Shown: positions 1-11,976, counted from the stretch's first letter. The stretch is DNA of 64,000 nt from Nannobrachium achirus (GCA_963921795.1 OY997657.1:34269531-34333530); one strand, 5' to 3'. A program made the numbers and translations. The notes: generated by a model from the sequence alone, not told the origin.

Positions 1-73
1 TGTCTCTTTGTGAGAGATGAGTCAAAAGTGCTCAACTGACCTCTGACAATTCAACTGAGTAAGCTTTATTTAT

Positions 74-749
74 TGCGACCGTAGGTCGCAGTTACTTGCA
101 CACTATCCAAACCTCCACCGGCTGTCCCTCCGTCACTCCCTCCGTCACTCCCTCCGTCACTCCCTCTGTCACACGTCACACGTCACACTTTTGCCCTGCT
201 CATATCTCTGCAACCGTTGCCCCGATCCATGCCAGATTTTGCACACACACTCCTTGCCTGCCAAACTACAACCTCCAAGGACCCCCGGAGTTTCGGGGAC
301 CCCCAGGTCCCTGGGGGACCCCCAGGTGTAAAAAATTACCAAATGTGCAAAAATGACCAAATGACCACCCCAACGGGGCTGCTCACGGGGCATTCCCGGG
401 GACCACCCACTCCTGGTGCTCCAGAACGGATGCAAAAGTGGTGGCGCCCCCAGTGGAGGACCCCCTGCCACTGCAGCTCACATAAAATGCCGTAACTCGG
501 GCTAGGAGCGACCGGGAGAGCCGGGGCCGGTACCTATTCGTCCGCCTTGGCGGCGAGGAGACCCCACCCCTCATTTCTCACATGGCCCTCTAGCGCCACC
601 ATGAGGCCGATTCAGATTTTGCCCTAAAATCACGAAAATCACTACACAGTATGTCTACACTCATGTCAACAACATGGATCAGGAAGATTTTGGAAAAACA
701 CATTTTTGCTCTATTTATGGAGATAAGCGACCAACGGTCGCTTATCTCC
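74..749. mobile_element. possible Helitron-like non-autonomous element bounded by two related hairpins
   Basis: The left hairpin is TGCGACC-gta-GGTCGCA (74-90). The right hairpin is a 14-bp stem GGAGATAAGCGACC with loop aac (719-749). Between them are four 12-bp CCCTCCGTCACT-like tandem units (about 124-168), then CATATCTCTGCAACCGTTGC, a phrase resembling the subterminal part of fish Helitron-like elements. The GCGACC...GGTCGC hairpin recurs at 33782-33797. No target duplication was found. Termini and class are inferred. Confidence 0.35.
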
Positions 750-789
750 CGATTAGGGAGTCTTACTGGTTTATAACACACTTTACAGT

Positions 790-1354
790 TGTGCTCTTGT
801 AAGCATGAGGTCAGGTGGACCTGATGGCGATGAAGTCATGAAGCAAATGAAGACAGATCAGATGTCAATAAAGTTAATCAGAGTTTTTAAACTGATGTGT
901 TCGTGGACATTTCGGCTCCAAAATATGAGATGTTCGTAGCCTGAACGTTGTGCACTCTATAGACATGGATTGAACCTATTATTTTGCTAAATAAAGTTAT
1001 CCTATTTCACAAATGTATAGGCCCAAATTTGTGTTCTAAACTTTTCAAACATTTTCTAATATTGTTGACATTCTTTTGAATAGAGCTTAAGTGCTTCAGA
1101 TCTCGGCTGGAAAAGCATTGTGTATCAGCAATCTAGATAAATATAGATTAGCACTGTGAACTGTTGATGTTTTGTTTCCCTTGCACTCCGATCAACTTGA
1201 GCCATGAATCTGACCAAGCCACACATCTGTGTTTGGTGACTGAGTTTCATCCATGTTTGACAATGTGACTTCCTTCAGCAGCGAGGTCGCTTGTGGTGAC
1301 TGTTCATACAGAGCGCAGTGGCACTTTGGCTTTCGCTCATTGGTCAGCTGTTAT
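790..1354. other. no feature recognised
   Basis: AT-leaning sequence without long frames, terminal repeats or tandem structure that I can see. Confidence 0.5.
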
Positions 1355-1362
1355 CCTTAGAG

Positions 1363-1781
1363 CAAGGGTCTTCAACAGGGGGTCCGGGACCCCTAGGGGG
1401 TCCTCAGAGTTACTACAGGGGGTCCTCCACTTGATCCCTAGCGTCCATATTCTGATAACTTAAGCCAAAAATAGCAGATCTACAAGCTCACATTGCCTCG
1501 CAGTGCGAGGCATTGTGATCTTGTAGATCGGCTATTTTCGGCAAAGAGGTTTACTGTAGAAGGGAAAAAGAAGTACAGAGTGAAAGGTCAAGTTTATTAA
1601 GTATTGCCGGTTCAAGTGGTTAAATATCTGAAAACACAAATTGACATGAATCCAAAATTCACCGATGATCGTGCTGTCAAACAATGAAACTATATGGAAT
1701 CTATGAGAAGGTTGTGGGGGTCCCTGCTTCATCTCTCTCTCAACCAAGGGGTCCTTGGCCTGAAAACGTTGAAGACCCCTG
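1363..1781. mobile_element. hAT-type MITE (CAGGGGTCTTCAAC family) with internal hairpin
   Basis: The ends are CAAGGGTCTTCAAC and GTTGAAGACCCCTG. The flanking octamers ccttagag (1355-1362) and cattaggg (1782-1789) match at 6 of 8 positions and share central TA. The element holds a full copy of the recurrent hairpin module at 1467-1540 and no transposase. A sister copy lies at 44663-45171. Confidence 0.8.
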
Positions 1782-1789
1782 CATTAGGG

Positions 1790-2700
1790 AAGACAGAAGA
1801 TGACCAATCAGCACAAGCTCATCACCTCCCTGTCCCTTTATCACCCTCTCAGCCTGTGGCACGACTGCATATGAGATAATTAGATTTTTCCTCAGTACTG
1901 TCAGTTGATTTGCACTAATTCCATGTAGTGTAAATATCAGCCTGGTTTCCCAGACATAAAAGAAGCTTACACCTTTAACTAGAAGAAGTGCTCCGAGCAC
2001 AGGTCTCCACCAGCCACGCGTCCTGGTGGTGGTATAATAGGCCAATGTAAAAAGGGTGTCATGTGTTCTTCACCAATCTTAGGCCTTTCATGGCGCCACC
2101 ATGAGGCTGATTTGAACATTTTGTAGTGTAATTTCTTCCTTGGCCTTTTGCGAATGTGCGTGCACAATTTCATTACAATTGCACGCTGTGTTTGATTTGA
2201 GGCATTTTGTTTGAAACGGATCAATCCTGCAAAGTTTGGAGGCCAATCTTAGCCAATCAGGATGGAATATTTAATACAGGACAGATCCGTCTTGATCATA
2301 TGACTGTAGAGATACTGTGTACTGATTTGTGTTCATTTTGGGTAAAATCTGAAGGAGTAATATCCAAAAATGTGTCTTACATAAGTCAGCCTCCAGGTGA
2401 CTTCAAATGACTTCAAATGTGGGCAAGATTTTAGCCTGATATGGGCCCCATTGACTTCTGTTATAAAATTTTAATCTTCTTTTGTGTATCATCGTCCTTG
2501 ATGATTGGTTGACAACATTGTATTTCACAAGATTTCTTGTTACTTAAGGGAGGCCATGGGGCTGGCTGTTGTCTTCTCCCCCTTGCTGATGTCGGCTTAG
2601 GCAGAAAGATGCGATAGACTAAAAAGATGCGATTCTGGGAAATTGACATGACCTAAAGCTTAATTCACTTTTCGGCCCAACCCGGTATACAGAAAGTTTA
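1790..2700. other. no gene; fragment shared with the first 800 bases
   Basis: The stretch near 2090-2120 (GCGCCACCATGAGGCTGATT) repeats a phrase found near 592-612, suggesting a decayed relative of the hairpin-bounded element at the left edge. Otherwise nothing is recognised. Confidence 0.4.
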
Positions 2701-2707
2701 CAAAAGC

Positions 2708-3553
2708 CAGGTTCATTTTGGTGGCAAAAAAAATCTCAGGGCGAATACAATAGTGTGTTGCCTATAGCAACCACACTAACTAGAAGGGTTAGTGTGGGGT
2801 TGCACTGACACAAGTCGCAAGGAATCCACTGGGAACTGAATTCTGTCTTACCATATTTATATATTATATATTGTGATGTCAAGTGAAACGGCTAAATCTC
2901 GATATTCCTGTCTGATTGGACATTATATTGTATAGTCCAAGATATGTGGCCTTAAAACCCAAAAATCAAACCTCGGTTCGAAGTGAAGCGGTGTGTTCTA
3001 GATCTATACATTCTGTGTTCTAGATCTATACTTTCTATGTGCTTTAGTTCTATGTTTTTATGAATTCTGAATTCTGAATGATTTTATCTGGAGGGCCAAA
3101 TTGGCATGTGAAGCTTGACCAATCCTCAATTGGTCAAGCATGCACGGGACATGTACGGGACAGACAAAAGTGACTAATCAGATGGGACAGACATGTACGG
3201 GACAGACAAAGCCACACCTTGGAAGCGGCTTTCACCGCTTCAAAAAGCAGGTTATTTTTGCTGGCAAAAGATTCTCGGACCAAATACAATAGTGTGTTGC
3301 CTATAGCAACCACACTAACTAGAAAGGTGCAATTCTAGTGTGGTTGCACTGGCGCTAGTCACGAGGAAGCCACTGGGAAATGAATTCCGACTTACCATTT
3401 ATATTATACTGTATATTGTGATTTCATGTGAAGCATGACAACAGTGACAACAGTGTGTGAAGCACGACCAAAAGCTTCACTTTTACATTATTTATAAAAC
3501 AGGTTCACACAAATTCTCAGGCCGAGAACAATAGTGTGTTGCCTATAGCAACC
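2708..3553 (+). repeat. three direct copies of an unclassified repeat
   Basis: Units start at about 2708, 3249 and 3500 and share the phrases ACAATAGTGTGTTGCCTATA and CCACACTAACTAGAA, followed in the first two by matching sequence through TATATTGTGAT. The third is cut short near 3553. Divergence between units is visible. No coding capacity. Confidence 0.7.
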
Positions 3554-3706
3554 CCACAGAACATGTGAAAAATGTGTGGAGGTACTTCTTTATCCTACTG
3601 GCAGTGTGCACATGAAGTTTGGTGCCGATTGGTGTGGGACATACACACACAGACAGAAACACTGACACGCACGCTCGCAGCACACAGGCACGCACGCACG
3701 CGAGCG

Positions 3707-4638
<932 letters not shown>

Positions 4639-4845
4639 CTGCACGTCCCTGGGAGACAGGCATGCCATGCTGTGGCCTTTGGGCACACAGTGTACTCCTT
4701 TGGAGGTTACGGTGTCTGAGACATGGAAGACACTGATCAGATTGATGTGCTTGTCTTCAACATAATGTCTTCAGACTGGACGAAACTGGAAGAGGACAAC
4801 GTCCACTTGAGGTTTCCTCCGGGAGCCACAGAGCTGTGCTGATAA

Positions 4846-5097
4846 CGGTGGTGGAAAAAGTACTCAAATGCTTTTGTCTTCCAATTGGCATAATAATCAA
4901 TCAACAAAGTAACTAGGAACAGTAAACAGTAAAAGCACATTATTTGGATCTGAGATGTAGTGGAGTAGAAAGAAAAGTATTGCAAATACCTCAAAATTGT
5001 ACAGTACAGTACAGTACAGTACCGTACAGTACAGTACAGTACAGTACAGTACAGTACAGTACAGTAATTAAGGAATTATACTTACTTTCCACCACTG
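4846..5097. mobile_element. hAT-type MITE (CAGTGGTGGAAA family) inside the pseudogene
   Basis: It is bounded by CGGTGGTGGAAAAAGTA and the inverted TACTTTCCACCACTG-like end. Flanking octamers gctgataa and gctaatta agree at 6 of 8 positions, fitting an old hAT 8-bp target duplication. It is about 250 bp, has no coding capacity, and carries an internal pentanucleotide array. Confidence 0.7.
5001..5066. repeat. (ACAGT)n pentanucleotide microsatellite
   Basis: About 13 units of ACAGT with one C interruption, lying within the hAT MITE. Confidence 0.95.
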
Positions 5098-6072
5098 GCT
5101 AATTAAAGAAATCATCTGCATCTGATAGATATACAGGGGTGCACTGCAACGTGCTCCAGCACCTATTTCATCATGCCTACTACTCTACCACCATCATCAG
5201 GAAAGAAAGAAAATGTATTTGAGGGCAGAGGGGTTCAGGACACCGATATCAGTGTTTGAGACAGAAAACAACCGCTGGTTAAGCACACCCTCTGCACAGC
5301 TTCTTCCAAAATGATGCAAGTGTCATTCAGCCTCTATCCACAGTGGAGAGCTGTACGTATTTGGTGGCAGCAAGTTTAAACATATCTTCAATGATCTGTG
5401 GAAATGCTAACCAGAGACCTTCTCCGTTGAAGAAAAGAAGAAAGGACTAGGGGAAAGGCCTATGTAGAATGACTAGGTTGTGCTCTTGCTCGCATGTTGG
5501 GAGATTGTATCATCTTCGTTGTAGGAGACACACCCAATGAACTGTACAAGTCTTGAGAAATTCAGGCAGAGCAGTTGGGACTCATGTGGGATCTGGCAAC
5601 CATGACTACCAACAACAGAAAAACAAAAACATAAATCCCATCCAAGCCCCTTGACTTACAGTATAAAATTGTATTTGTTATTTTAGAAGTATAAAACATA
5701 CTGTACTAAAACAATAGCGGAGCTACTAAGCACTGGCAGTGAGCACAATAAATATGGCATTGATCAGTCCAGCGGTTTGCGAGATTAGCCACACAGACTT
5801 TAGAAAGACAGACAGACATACAAACCAACACTTTTATGGATGGGTAGCCTCCTGCAGAGCCATGTCATGCAAATGATCTAAAAAAAATCATTGAATCACC
5901 TCAGGGTTGCCACTGGTGTAAACTTTTGAAACAGTCAGGTTCAGTGGTGTGAACTTGACGTGAAGGTAGGTATAAATCCTGATCACGGAATGACAACTGG
6001 TTCCCAAAGCTACTCTCTCACTGTCCTGTGTTCTCCTCACTGCACTGGCAGCTCTGCCAGGGAGCCGGCATG

Positions 6073-6555
6073 CAGGGGCGTCACAAGGGGTAGGAAAGTG
6101 GGACTGAGTTACTGGGGCCCAAGGTGGAGGGGCCCTAATAACTTTATCTATTGAAAAATAGCAGATATATACAAGCTCACAGCGCGGCACCGAGTGCCGC
6201 GCTGCGAGCTTGTAGATCTGCTATTTTTGAAAAGTTGTGAAAATGTGTGAAAACCTTTGAATATATGTATTTTTTAAGCGAACATTTTTAACTCAAATTT
6301 TGCTTCTGGGGGTCCCTGGAACGTAATATTTTGAGATCGGGGTCCGTGGCCAAATACATATCATCTTGGGGGTCCTTGACATAGGTTTCTTGCACACATT
6401 TTCACGATTTTTCAAAAATAGCAGATCTACAAGCTCGCGGCACTCGGTGCCGCGCTGTGAGCTTGTATATCTGCTATTTCTCAATAGTTAACATTCATGA
6501 GGGGCCCGCAGTGAATCCTTGTACCCAGGGCCCAGAATTCGGTGTGACGCCCCTG
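6073..6555. mobile_element. young hAT-type MITE with two internal hairpins
   Basis: The ends are CAGGGGCGTCACAAGG and GGTGTGACGCCCCTG. The flanking octamers ccggcatg (6065-6072) and ccggcatg (6556-6563) are identical, a perfect 8-bp target duplication. Inside, an inverted repeat of about 110 bp per arm (about 6145-6262 and 6387-6492) carries one complete hairpin module in each arm, so the element can fold as hairpins within a larger hairpin. No transposase is present. Confidence 0.88.
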
Positions 6556-6563
6556 CCGGCATG

Positions 6564-7619
6564 TAAACCACGTAGGCCTGACACCACTTGTTTTGACTGA
6601 GAGCACTGAGGCACTGTGTGATTGTGCAACACACGGCACAAGGCCTGAGCCAGCCCAGCTACAGTACAGCACCGAGAGCCTACTCTGAGCTCACTCTTTC
6701 CCTCCCTAGCTCCAACCAGGCTTGTGTCAAAACATTAATTGCAAATAATTCTTGGTATTTGATTATTTGGAGGAGCTGATGGGTGAGGCTCACTCACCGC
6801 ATCAGGACAGCAATGGCAGGGTCAGATAATTTGTTACTCAGAGAAATGTGCACTGTACTGACTTATAAGTGGCTGAACCTTCTGCCGTGGATTGTCCTGT
6901 GTGACTATTAACCCCTCCCACACTGAGTCTGAGCATGTTAAAGTAAACACTTATTATTTCCATATTTTCTTTGATCCGGGGTCGGTTCTAATTTACAGTA
7001 GCCATTAGAACAGCCCAACTAATGCACAAGACAAGAATAGTTTTGCTAACATACCAGCACCAGAATGGGTGATCTGAGCACAGCATGGTGCTGAGGGAAC
7101 CTAAGTGTTTAGAATAAGACAGAGCCACATACATTAGCAGAGTAGATTTTGAGAGCCAAATGCAGATATAAATATACAAAGGTCATATGAAAGCAGGATG
7201 TACAGAGAAGCTCTTGTGTTAAGCCTACCTAAGCACTGCTTATATGTGACCGTGTGATTTAGTTTCCATGTAATGCAACATCCCTGTCCACTTTCTGCCA
7301 TGACCAGCGGTATGCTTGCATTTATTTCTCTTGTCTCGTCAGTCTCTGATTTCAATCCCAGGTGTCCACCACTGCAGGAAACCAATTGCAAGCATCTACT
7401 GCTCAGTGAAAATTAGGCTTCAGGCAGGGCTATTGTGCTGCATGCATCCTTTACGTTAAATTCCAGACTACCCGTTTTCTTACCTTAATCTGATGTTATT
7501 AAATCCCAGAATGAGTGGTACAGGTGAAAACCTAACCCTCTCCCAAGTCCATTGCAGCTCCGAGTGTGAGTGGTGGGGTTTTGCGGTAAGGGTCTGCGTC
7601 AATATGCCGACGGGCCGGT
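6564..7619. other. no feature recognised
   Basis: Unassigned single-copy-looking sequence without convincing frames or terminal repeats. Confidence 0.5.
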
Positions 7620-7627
7620 GTTCCGAC

Positions 7628-8597
7628 CATAGACGGATTATGACAAAATGGGCCCCTGGGCCCCAAAATGCAAAGGGCCCCCCTTCTTACGACCGCACAG
7701 CGACATAGCGATAGTGTGTGTTCCGTGTGTGCGGCATAGCCGCGCCAGAAAAAAAATAGAGTTTTTAAAGTCCCAAAAAAAGAGCCCCTGAAATGTATAG
7801 AATAGTTATACCGTAACTATAACACACAATATTGTGTAGATAACATAGTAGCTATTCTTGAAAACATTTTGGATGGGTTTATTTTCCCTCTCCTCTGCCC
7901 TAAAAACAGTGGTGCCAGGTTCAAAGTTATTCTATGCTGTGTGATAACATTCTTCATCATGCTTATGTTAGCTGCTAAAGCAACTTAAAAGAAAAAATAA
8001 GAAAATCTAACAATACTTTATATAAAATTGGGTGATGACTTATTTATTTTAGATATATTATTATCTATATTTTAATTATACATTATTCATTATACTTCTT
8101 GCAAGAGTTTGGCCCCTATACATTTGATAGGGCTTTTTATGTTTATGCAAAGAATCTGACTTGTCCCAGGCAGCCAGGTAAGGCTGGTGGTAACACATAC
8201 TTAAAGGACCATACAGTCAAGTGTTACAGTATATGATGCTATGGTATGAATGAGGGGTTAATCGGGGTAGATAACATAACAGTTATGTTATCTACTCCGG
8301 TTTATCTTACTACCTCTACATTGTTGTAATGCGTGGACATTAGAAAATGTAATGTTGTTGTTGTTTTGAAGTCTTATAGATAAACTGAGGAGCTAAACAC
8401 TTACAGTATAATATGTATCATGGTGTTTTAGGAATATTTGGGGTTATTTTTGAGATGAACTAATAAAATAGTGTCTAGCAAATAGCGCAACGCTAATAAC
8501 AGGGACGCGGTCACACGGTGGCTCAAGCTGAGGGGCCCCCCTAGCTCAGGGGCCCCTGGGCCTGGGCCCATTGTGCCCGTTGGGTAATCCATCCATG
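7628..8597. mobile_element. young hAT-type non-autonomous element, 970 bp
   Basis: Terminal inverted repeats CATAGACGGATTA and its partner (CATGGATGGATTA on the other strand) are flanked by identical octamers gttccgac at 7620-7627 and 8598-8605. Subterminal GGGCCCCTGGGCCCC-type blocks occur at both ends. The AT-rich interior has no long frame. Confidence 0.85.
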
Positions 8598-8605
8598 GTT
8601 CCGAC

Positions 8606-8800
8606 TACCTAAACCTAACCTTAACCCTAAACCTAACCTCAGTAAAACTAATGCCGGTGAATGCTAACCTGGTGAAATGCTAACCTACCGATGCTGGTGA
8701 ATGCTAACCTACCAACACTGGTGAATGCTAACCTGGTGAAACGCTAACCTGCCGACGCTGGTCAATGCTAACCTGGTGAATGTTAACCTGGTCGGACCAA
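8606..8800. repeat. telomere-like CCTAAC repeats grading into a minisatellite
   Basis: It starts with degenerate CCTAAA/CCTAAC/CCTTAACCC units (8609-8640), then about six units built on GGTGAATGCTAACCT with optional ACCGACGCT spacers. It is interstitial, short and degenerate, not a chromosome end. Confidence 0.8.
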
Positions 8801-8859
8801 CGGGAGGTCCGGATTATATCGCTTGAAAATTAATGATATACATAATTATGTCATAATAA

Positions 8860-8970
8860 CTAAATGCTCTCCACAGTGTTTGTACTTCCGGAAGTCTTAC
8901 AATATGAGATTTCACCTGTGATTCCATCCAAAATCCAATTTGGGACACAAACACTGTGGAGAGTATTTAG
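8860..8970. repeat. inverted repeat, stem about 28 bp
   Basis: CTAAATGCTCTCCACAGTG at 8861 onward pairs with CACTGTGGAGAGTATTTAG ending near 8970, with one or two mismatches and a loop of about 55 bases. No flanking duplication was recognised. It may be a small MITE remnant. Confidence 0.6.
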
Positions 8971-9525
8971 TCATTATCAACGACAGATCTACAAAAATGA
9001 AAATTCGAGTGATAAAAATACACGATTTAGCGCGAAACCCCACCGCTCACGCTTGGAGCTGCGGTGGACCTCAGGATGGGGTTATGAAAATGTTTACCTG
9101 CAGGCCTACCACTCATTTCTTATAACATCAGATTAAAGTAAGAAAACTGGTATGTGGAATTCTCCTTTAACATGGAACATGTCCACATCAACATGGTCAA
9201 GAGACAAACTTCCCTGCGTCATGCAGCAGTCCCATCTGAGACAGTGTTTACGTTTAGATTTAAAAACATTTCTGTTCTTTTATAGCAGATCCACTTCAGT
9301 GCCTGCCACGGCCGTACTTCTACTGTCTGTTATATGATTTAATCTCTGGCACTGAAAGTTGTGAATTATTTATTTGGGCGTATCATGCAACAATGTAAAT
9401 GTTCAGACATGATAAAACGTTCCAGATGGGGATGTCCAATTGCTCCTTGCACTGAAGACAGAACCACACATCAGCTTACCACAAAGAGAAGGCTGTTTTG
9501 TGATTGAGCCCCATTAGTTGCTACA
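8971..9525. other. no feature recognised
   Basis: Unassigned sequence; short frames only. Confidence 0.5.
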
Positions 9526-9533
9526 GTATAAAC

Positions 9534-9857
9534 CAGCTGGTTCCCCAAAACTGGGTCGGGACCATCTTTAGGCCACGGACCCATTTTTATAAATATCCCT
9601 TTTTCCGTTTCCAAGATTTTTAAAATTATTATTTCAAAAGCTAAAATAAATAAGTGTCATTAATGAAAAAAATAATTCGAACATTTTTCTAAGGAATTTA
9701 GAAACACAAATCCCCCAAATTCCATAACAACTGCTTTTAAAAAATAATGAATATAATGTGTTGTGAACTTGTAGATCTGCTATTTTCCCTGGTTTGGGTC
9801 CCCGGTAGACATCAAATATCTCTTTTGGGTCTGAGATAAAAAGTTTGAGAACCAGTG
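9534..9857. mobile_element. hAT (Charlie-like) MITE with perfect target duplication
   Basis: The ends are CAGCTGGTTCCCCAAA and TTTGAGAACCAGTG. Octamers gtataaac at 9526-9533 and 9858-9865 are identical and have TA at the centre. It contains half of the hairpin module (about 9758-9786). Non-coding. Confidence 0.85.
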
Positions 9858-9865
9858 GTATAAAC

Positions 9866-10379
9866 ACTGCTGATTAAAGCAACTTTAACATAAAGTAATT
9901 CTGACACGAGTCTTTGCTGAGTGATAGTAAAGTTGAAGGCTATGTTCTAGCATTCTGCAGGCAAAGGTTCAGACCTTCCCAAATTAGGCCCTCACAAAAG
10001 TTTTACAGCCCAGATAATGATTCATTTTCTGTTCTAAACTTCCACACCATGGTCTGAAACAACTTTTGAGTCCAGAAAAAAACAAAACGTTTTGATAGCC
10101 CTATTAGCTATTCCCAATGGACGAATGTAATTGCCTGAAACCTGAGTGAAACGTTTTATTTGACAGTTGAAGTTAAGAGTCTTAATAAAAGACAAGCTAA
10201 TTAGTTCAAGGACAGGCTAGGTTATAGGACTTTTAGTGCTGCCTTTGCATCACATCAGTTAGTTCTGACCCAAATGTTCACAAATCGGATTATATACAGG
10301 CCATGCTTTGTTTTATGGGCTACAGTAGATCTGTTTGTTTTTACGTGTTGAGAGAGAGATAGGGACCCAAGCAGAGCCT
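9866..10379. other. no feature recognised
   Basis: Unassigned sequence directly upstream of the LINE. Confidence 0.5.
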
Positions 10380-10384
10380 GGCTA

Positions 10385-11976
10385 AAAATATCCAAAGTCA
10401 TGGAGAAAATAGTCTACGAACAGATAGCAAGATATCTCGATGAGAATAATCTGATTTACGAGTTCCAATCTGGATTCAGAAAATCTCATTCCACTGACAC
10501 ATGCCTTCTCTATTTGACTGACCAAATCAAACGCGAAGCGGATGACGGCAAATATAGCGGCATGGTCATGATGGACCTCCAGAAGGCATTTGACACCGTA
10601 AATCATTCTATTCTGATTGAGAAACTAAAAGCCATCGGTCTTGACAGCGCAGCAGTGAGGTGGATGCAGTCTTACCTGGTGGGGAGGGAACAGGTGGTGG
10701 AGATTAACGGTACCCTGTCCCCCCCCCTCCCGGTAAACTGTGGTGTTCCTCAAGGTAGCATACTGGGACCTCTGTTGTTCCTAATATACGTGAACGACAT
10801 GGCATCTGCTTGTGACTGCAACCTGTTCCTGTTCGCGGATGACTCGGCTCTCCTAGTCTCGGGCAAGGACCACTTGCAGGTTGAGAAGACACTTAACTCT
10901 GAACTAAGTAAGATCTGCACATGGCTTAACGACAACAAATTATCAATTCACCTGGGTAAAACAGAGTCCATCCTCTTTGGATCAAATCATAACCTCAAAA
11001 AAGTTGATAACTTCACAATCAAAGTGGGTGACAAGGTCATAACACGAAAAAACGAAATCTCTTACTTAGGATGTATCCTTGAAGCTAATCTTTCCAGTGA
11101 AAAGATGACTTCTAAAGTAATAAATAAAATCAACCAACGAACTCGTTTCCTACAGAGGATCGCCCCGATGGTCAATTCCAACACACTGAAGACCATAGCT
11201 GGTGCAATAATCCAGCCCCTCTTTGACTACGGAGTCCACGTATGGTATTGTGACGCCCCACAAGCCCTGAAAACTAAACTACAAACAGCCCAAAATAAAC
11301 TAATTAGGGTCCTGCTTAGACTTCCCTATCAGACTCACCTCACCGCTACTCACCAGTTAAGAGTGGGGTGGCTCAGAGTAGTTGACAGAGTACAGCAACT
11401 TGCAATGGGCCTGGTGTACAAGATACACTACACCACTATGATACCCAAGTACCTGTCAAAATACTTTATAAACATTAAGGATGTCCATAATTACAACACC
11501 AGAGGCAGCGCCACAGATCACTTTCAACCCAGAGTCAAAACCAACAAAGGGTCAAACTCTTTTTTCTGCTATACCACCAAAATGTGGAAAGCCTTACCGA
11601 AGGCCACAAAGGAGTGTGGATCACTAGCATCCTTTAAAATTGCCCTGAAAAACCACTTACAGGCAGCAGCCGTTCGCAACTGGTAAAAAAGAATCTAGCC
11701 CAACCCTACCCTCCCCTGCCCCTTCTTTGTATATACTGTTTGTTTTGACTTACTGTCTTCTATTTTGTTTTTCTTTACATATCTACTGCATAGTACTGTG
11801 TTCTATTTGTCTGTCATTCAATGTTATATGAGATACTTCAATGGTTTCCAGTGGAAATAAGCTTAGTCTTTTCATGGATCTCCTTTTAGTAGACCTTGTA
11901 CCAGTGAACTGTACCGTCATGAAACTGTACCTTTTCCTATGCAAACTTCTAATAAAGTCTTCAATCAATCAAAAAA
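10385..11976 (+). mobile_element. 5'-truncated non-LTR retrotransposon (CR1/L2/Rex1-like group)
   Basis: Homology begins abruptly inside the reverse transcriptase (KISKVMEKIVYEQ), so the 5' half is missing, as usual after incomplete reverse transcription. The 3' end is AATAAAGTCTTCAATCAATC followed by A-rich sequence, a short tail repeat typical of this group. The hexamer ggctaa lies at both edges (10380-10385 and 11977-11982), too short to prove a target duplication. The reading frame is uninterrupted, so insertion seems recent. Confidence 0.85.
10400..11686 (+). CDS. LINE reverse transcriptase, C-terminal 428 codons
   Basis: It encodes the reverse transcriptase part of the ORF2-type protein of a non-LTR retrotransposon. 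Visible motifs in order: SGFRKSHSTDTCLL (about residues 24-37), the first catalytic aspartate in MMDLQKAFDTVNH (57-69), GVPQGSILGPLLF (115-127), the catalytic FADD (145-148), LGKTESILFGS (185-195), and the C-terminal KMWKALPKATKE...FKIALKNHL typical of the CR1/L2/jockey-related families. The frame is open upstream of the listed ATG to the truncation point, so the ATG is internal, not a native start. There is no endonuclease, so the copy is not autonomous. Exact clade within the group is uncertain. Confidence 0.85.
   Translation: MEKIVYEQIARYLDENNLIYEFQSGFRKSHSTDTCLLYLTDQIKREADDGKYSGMVMMDLQKAFDTVNHSILIEKLKAIGLDSAAVRWMQSYLVGREQVVEINGTLSPPLPVNCGVPQGSILGPLLFLIYVNDMASACDCNLFLFADDSALLVSGKDHLQVEKTLNSELSKICTWLNDNKLSIHLGKTESILFGSNHNLKKVDNFTIKVGDKVITRKNEISYLGCILEANLSSEKMTSKVINKINQRTRFLQRIAPMVNSNTLKTIAGAIIQPLFDYGVHVWYCDAPQALKTKLQTAQNKLIRVLLRLPYQTHLTATHQLRVGWLRVVDRVQQLAMGLVYKIHYTTMIPKYLSKYFINIKDVHNYNTRGSATDHFQPRVKTNKGSNSFFCYTTKMWKALPKATKECGSLASFKIALKNHLQAAAVRNW

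Larger units (their letters stand above)
4639..5620 (+). pseudogene. decayed klhdc3-like kelch-repeat pseudogene
   Basis: Three separated pieces recall the kelch protein KLHDC3. At 4639-4839 one frame reads GHTVYSFGGYGV, stop, DMEDTDQIDVLVFN and DWTKLEE, resembling the first kelch repeat. At 5324-5550 it reads HSASIHSGELYVFGG and IFNDLWK, then after stops and a frame change LARMLGDCIIFVVGDTP, resembling a late repeat. At about 5575-5620 LMWDLATMTTNN resembles the KLHDC3 C-terminus (IRWELNAMTTNS). The central repeats are missing, several stops and at least one frame change are present, and a hAT MITE sits inside. Lack of intron-like spacing between the last two pieces is compatible with a processed copy. 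The family assignment is from memory of the human protein. Confidence 0.6.

Noticed and set aside
8606-8645. True telomere
   Set aside because: Only a few degenerate CCTAAC-like units, with unique sequence and genes continuing on both sides.
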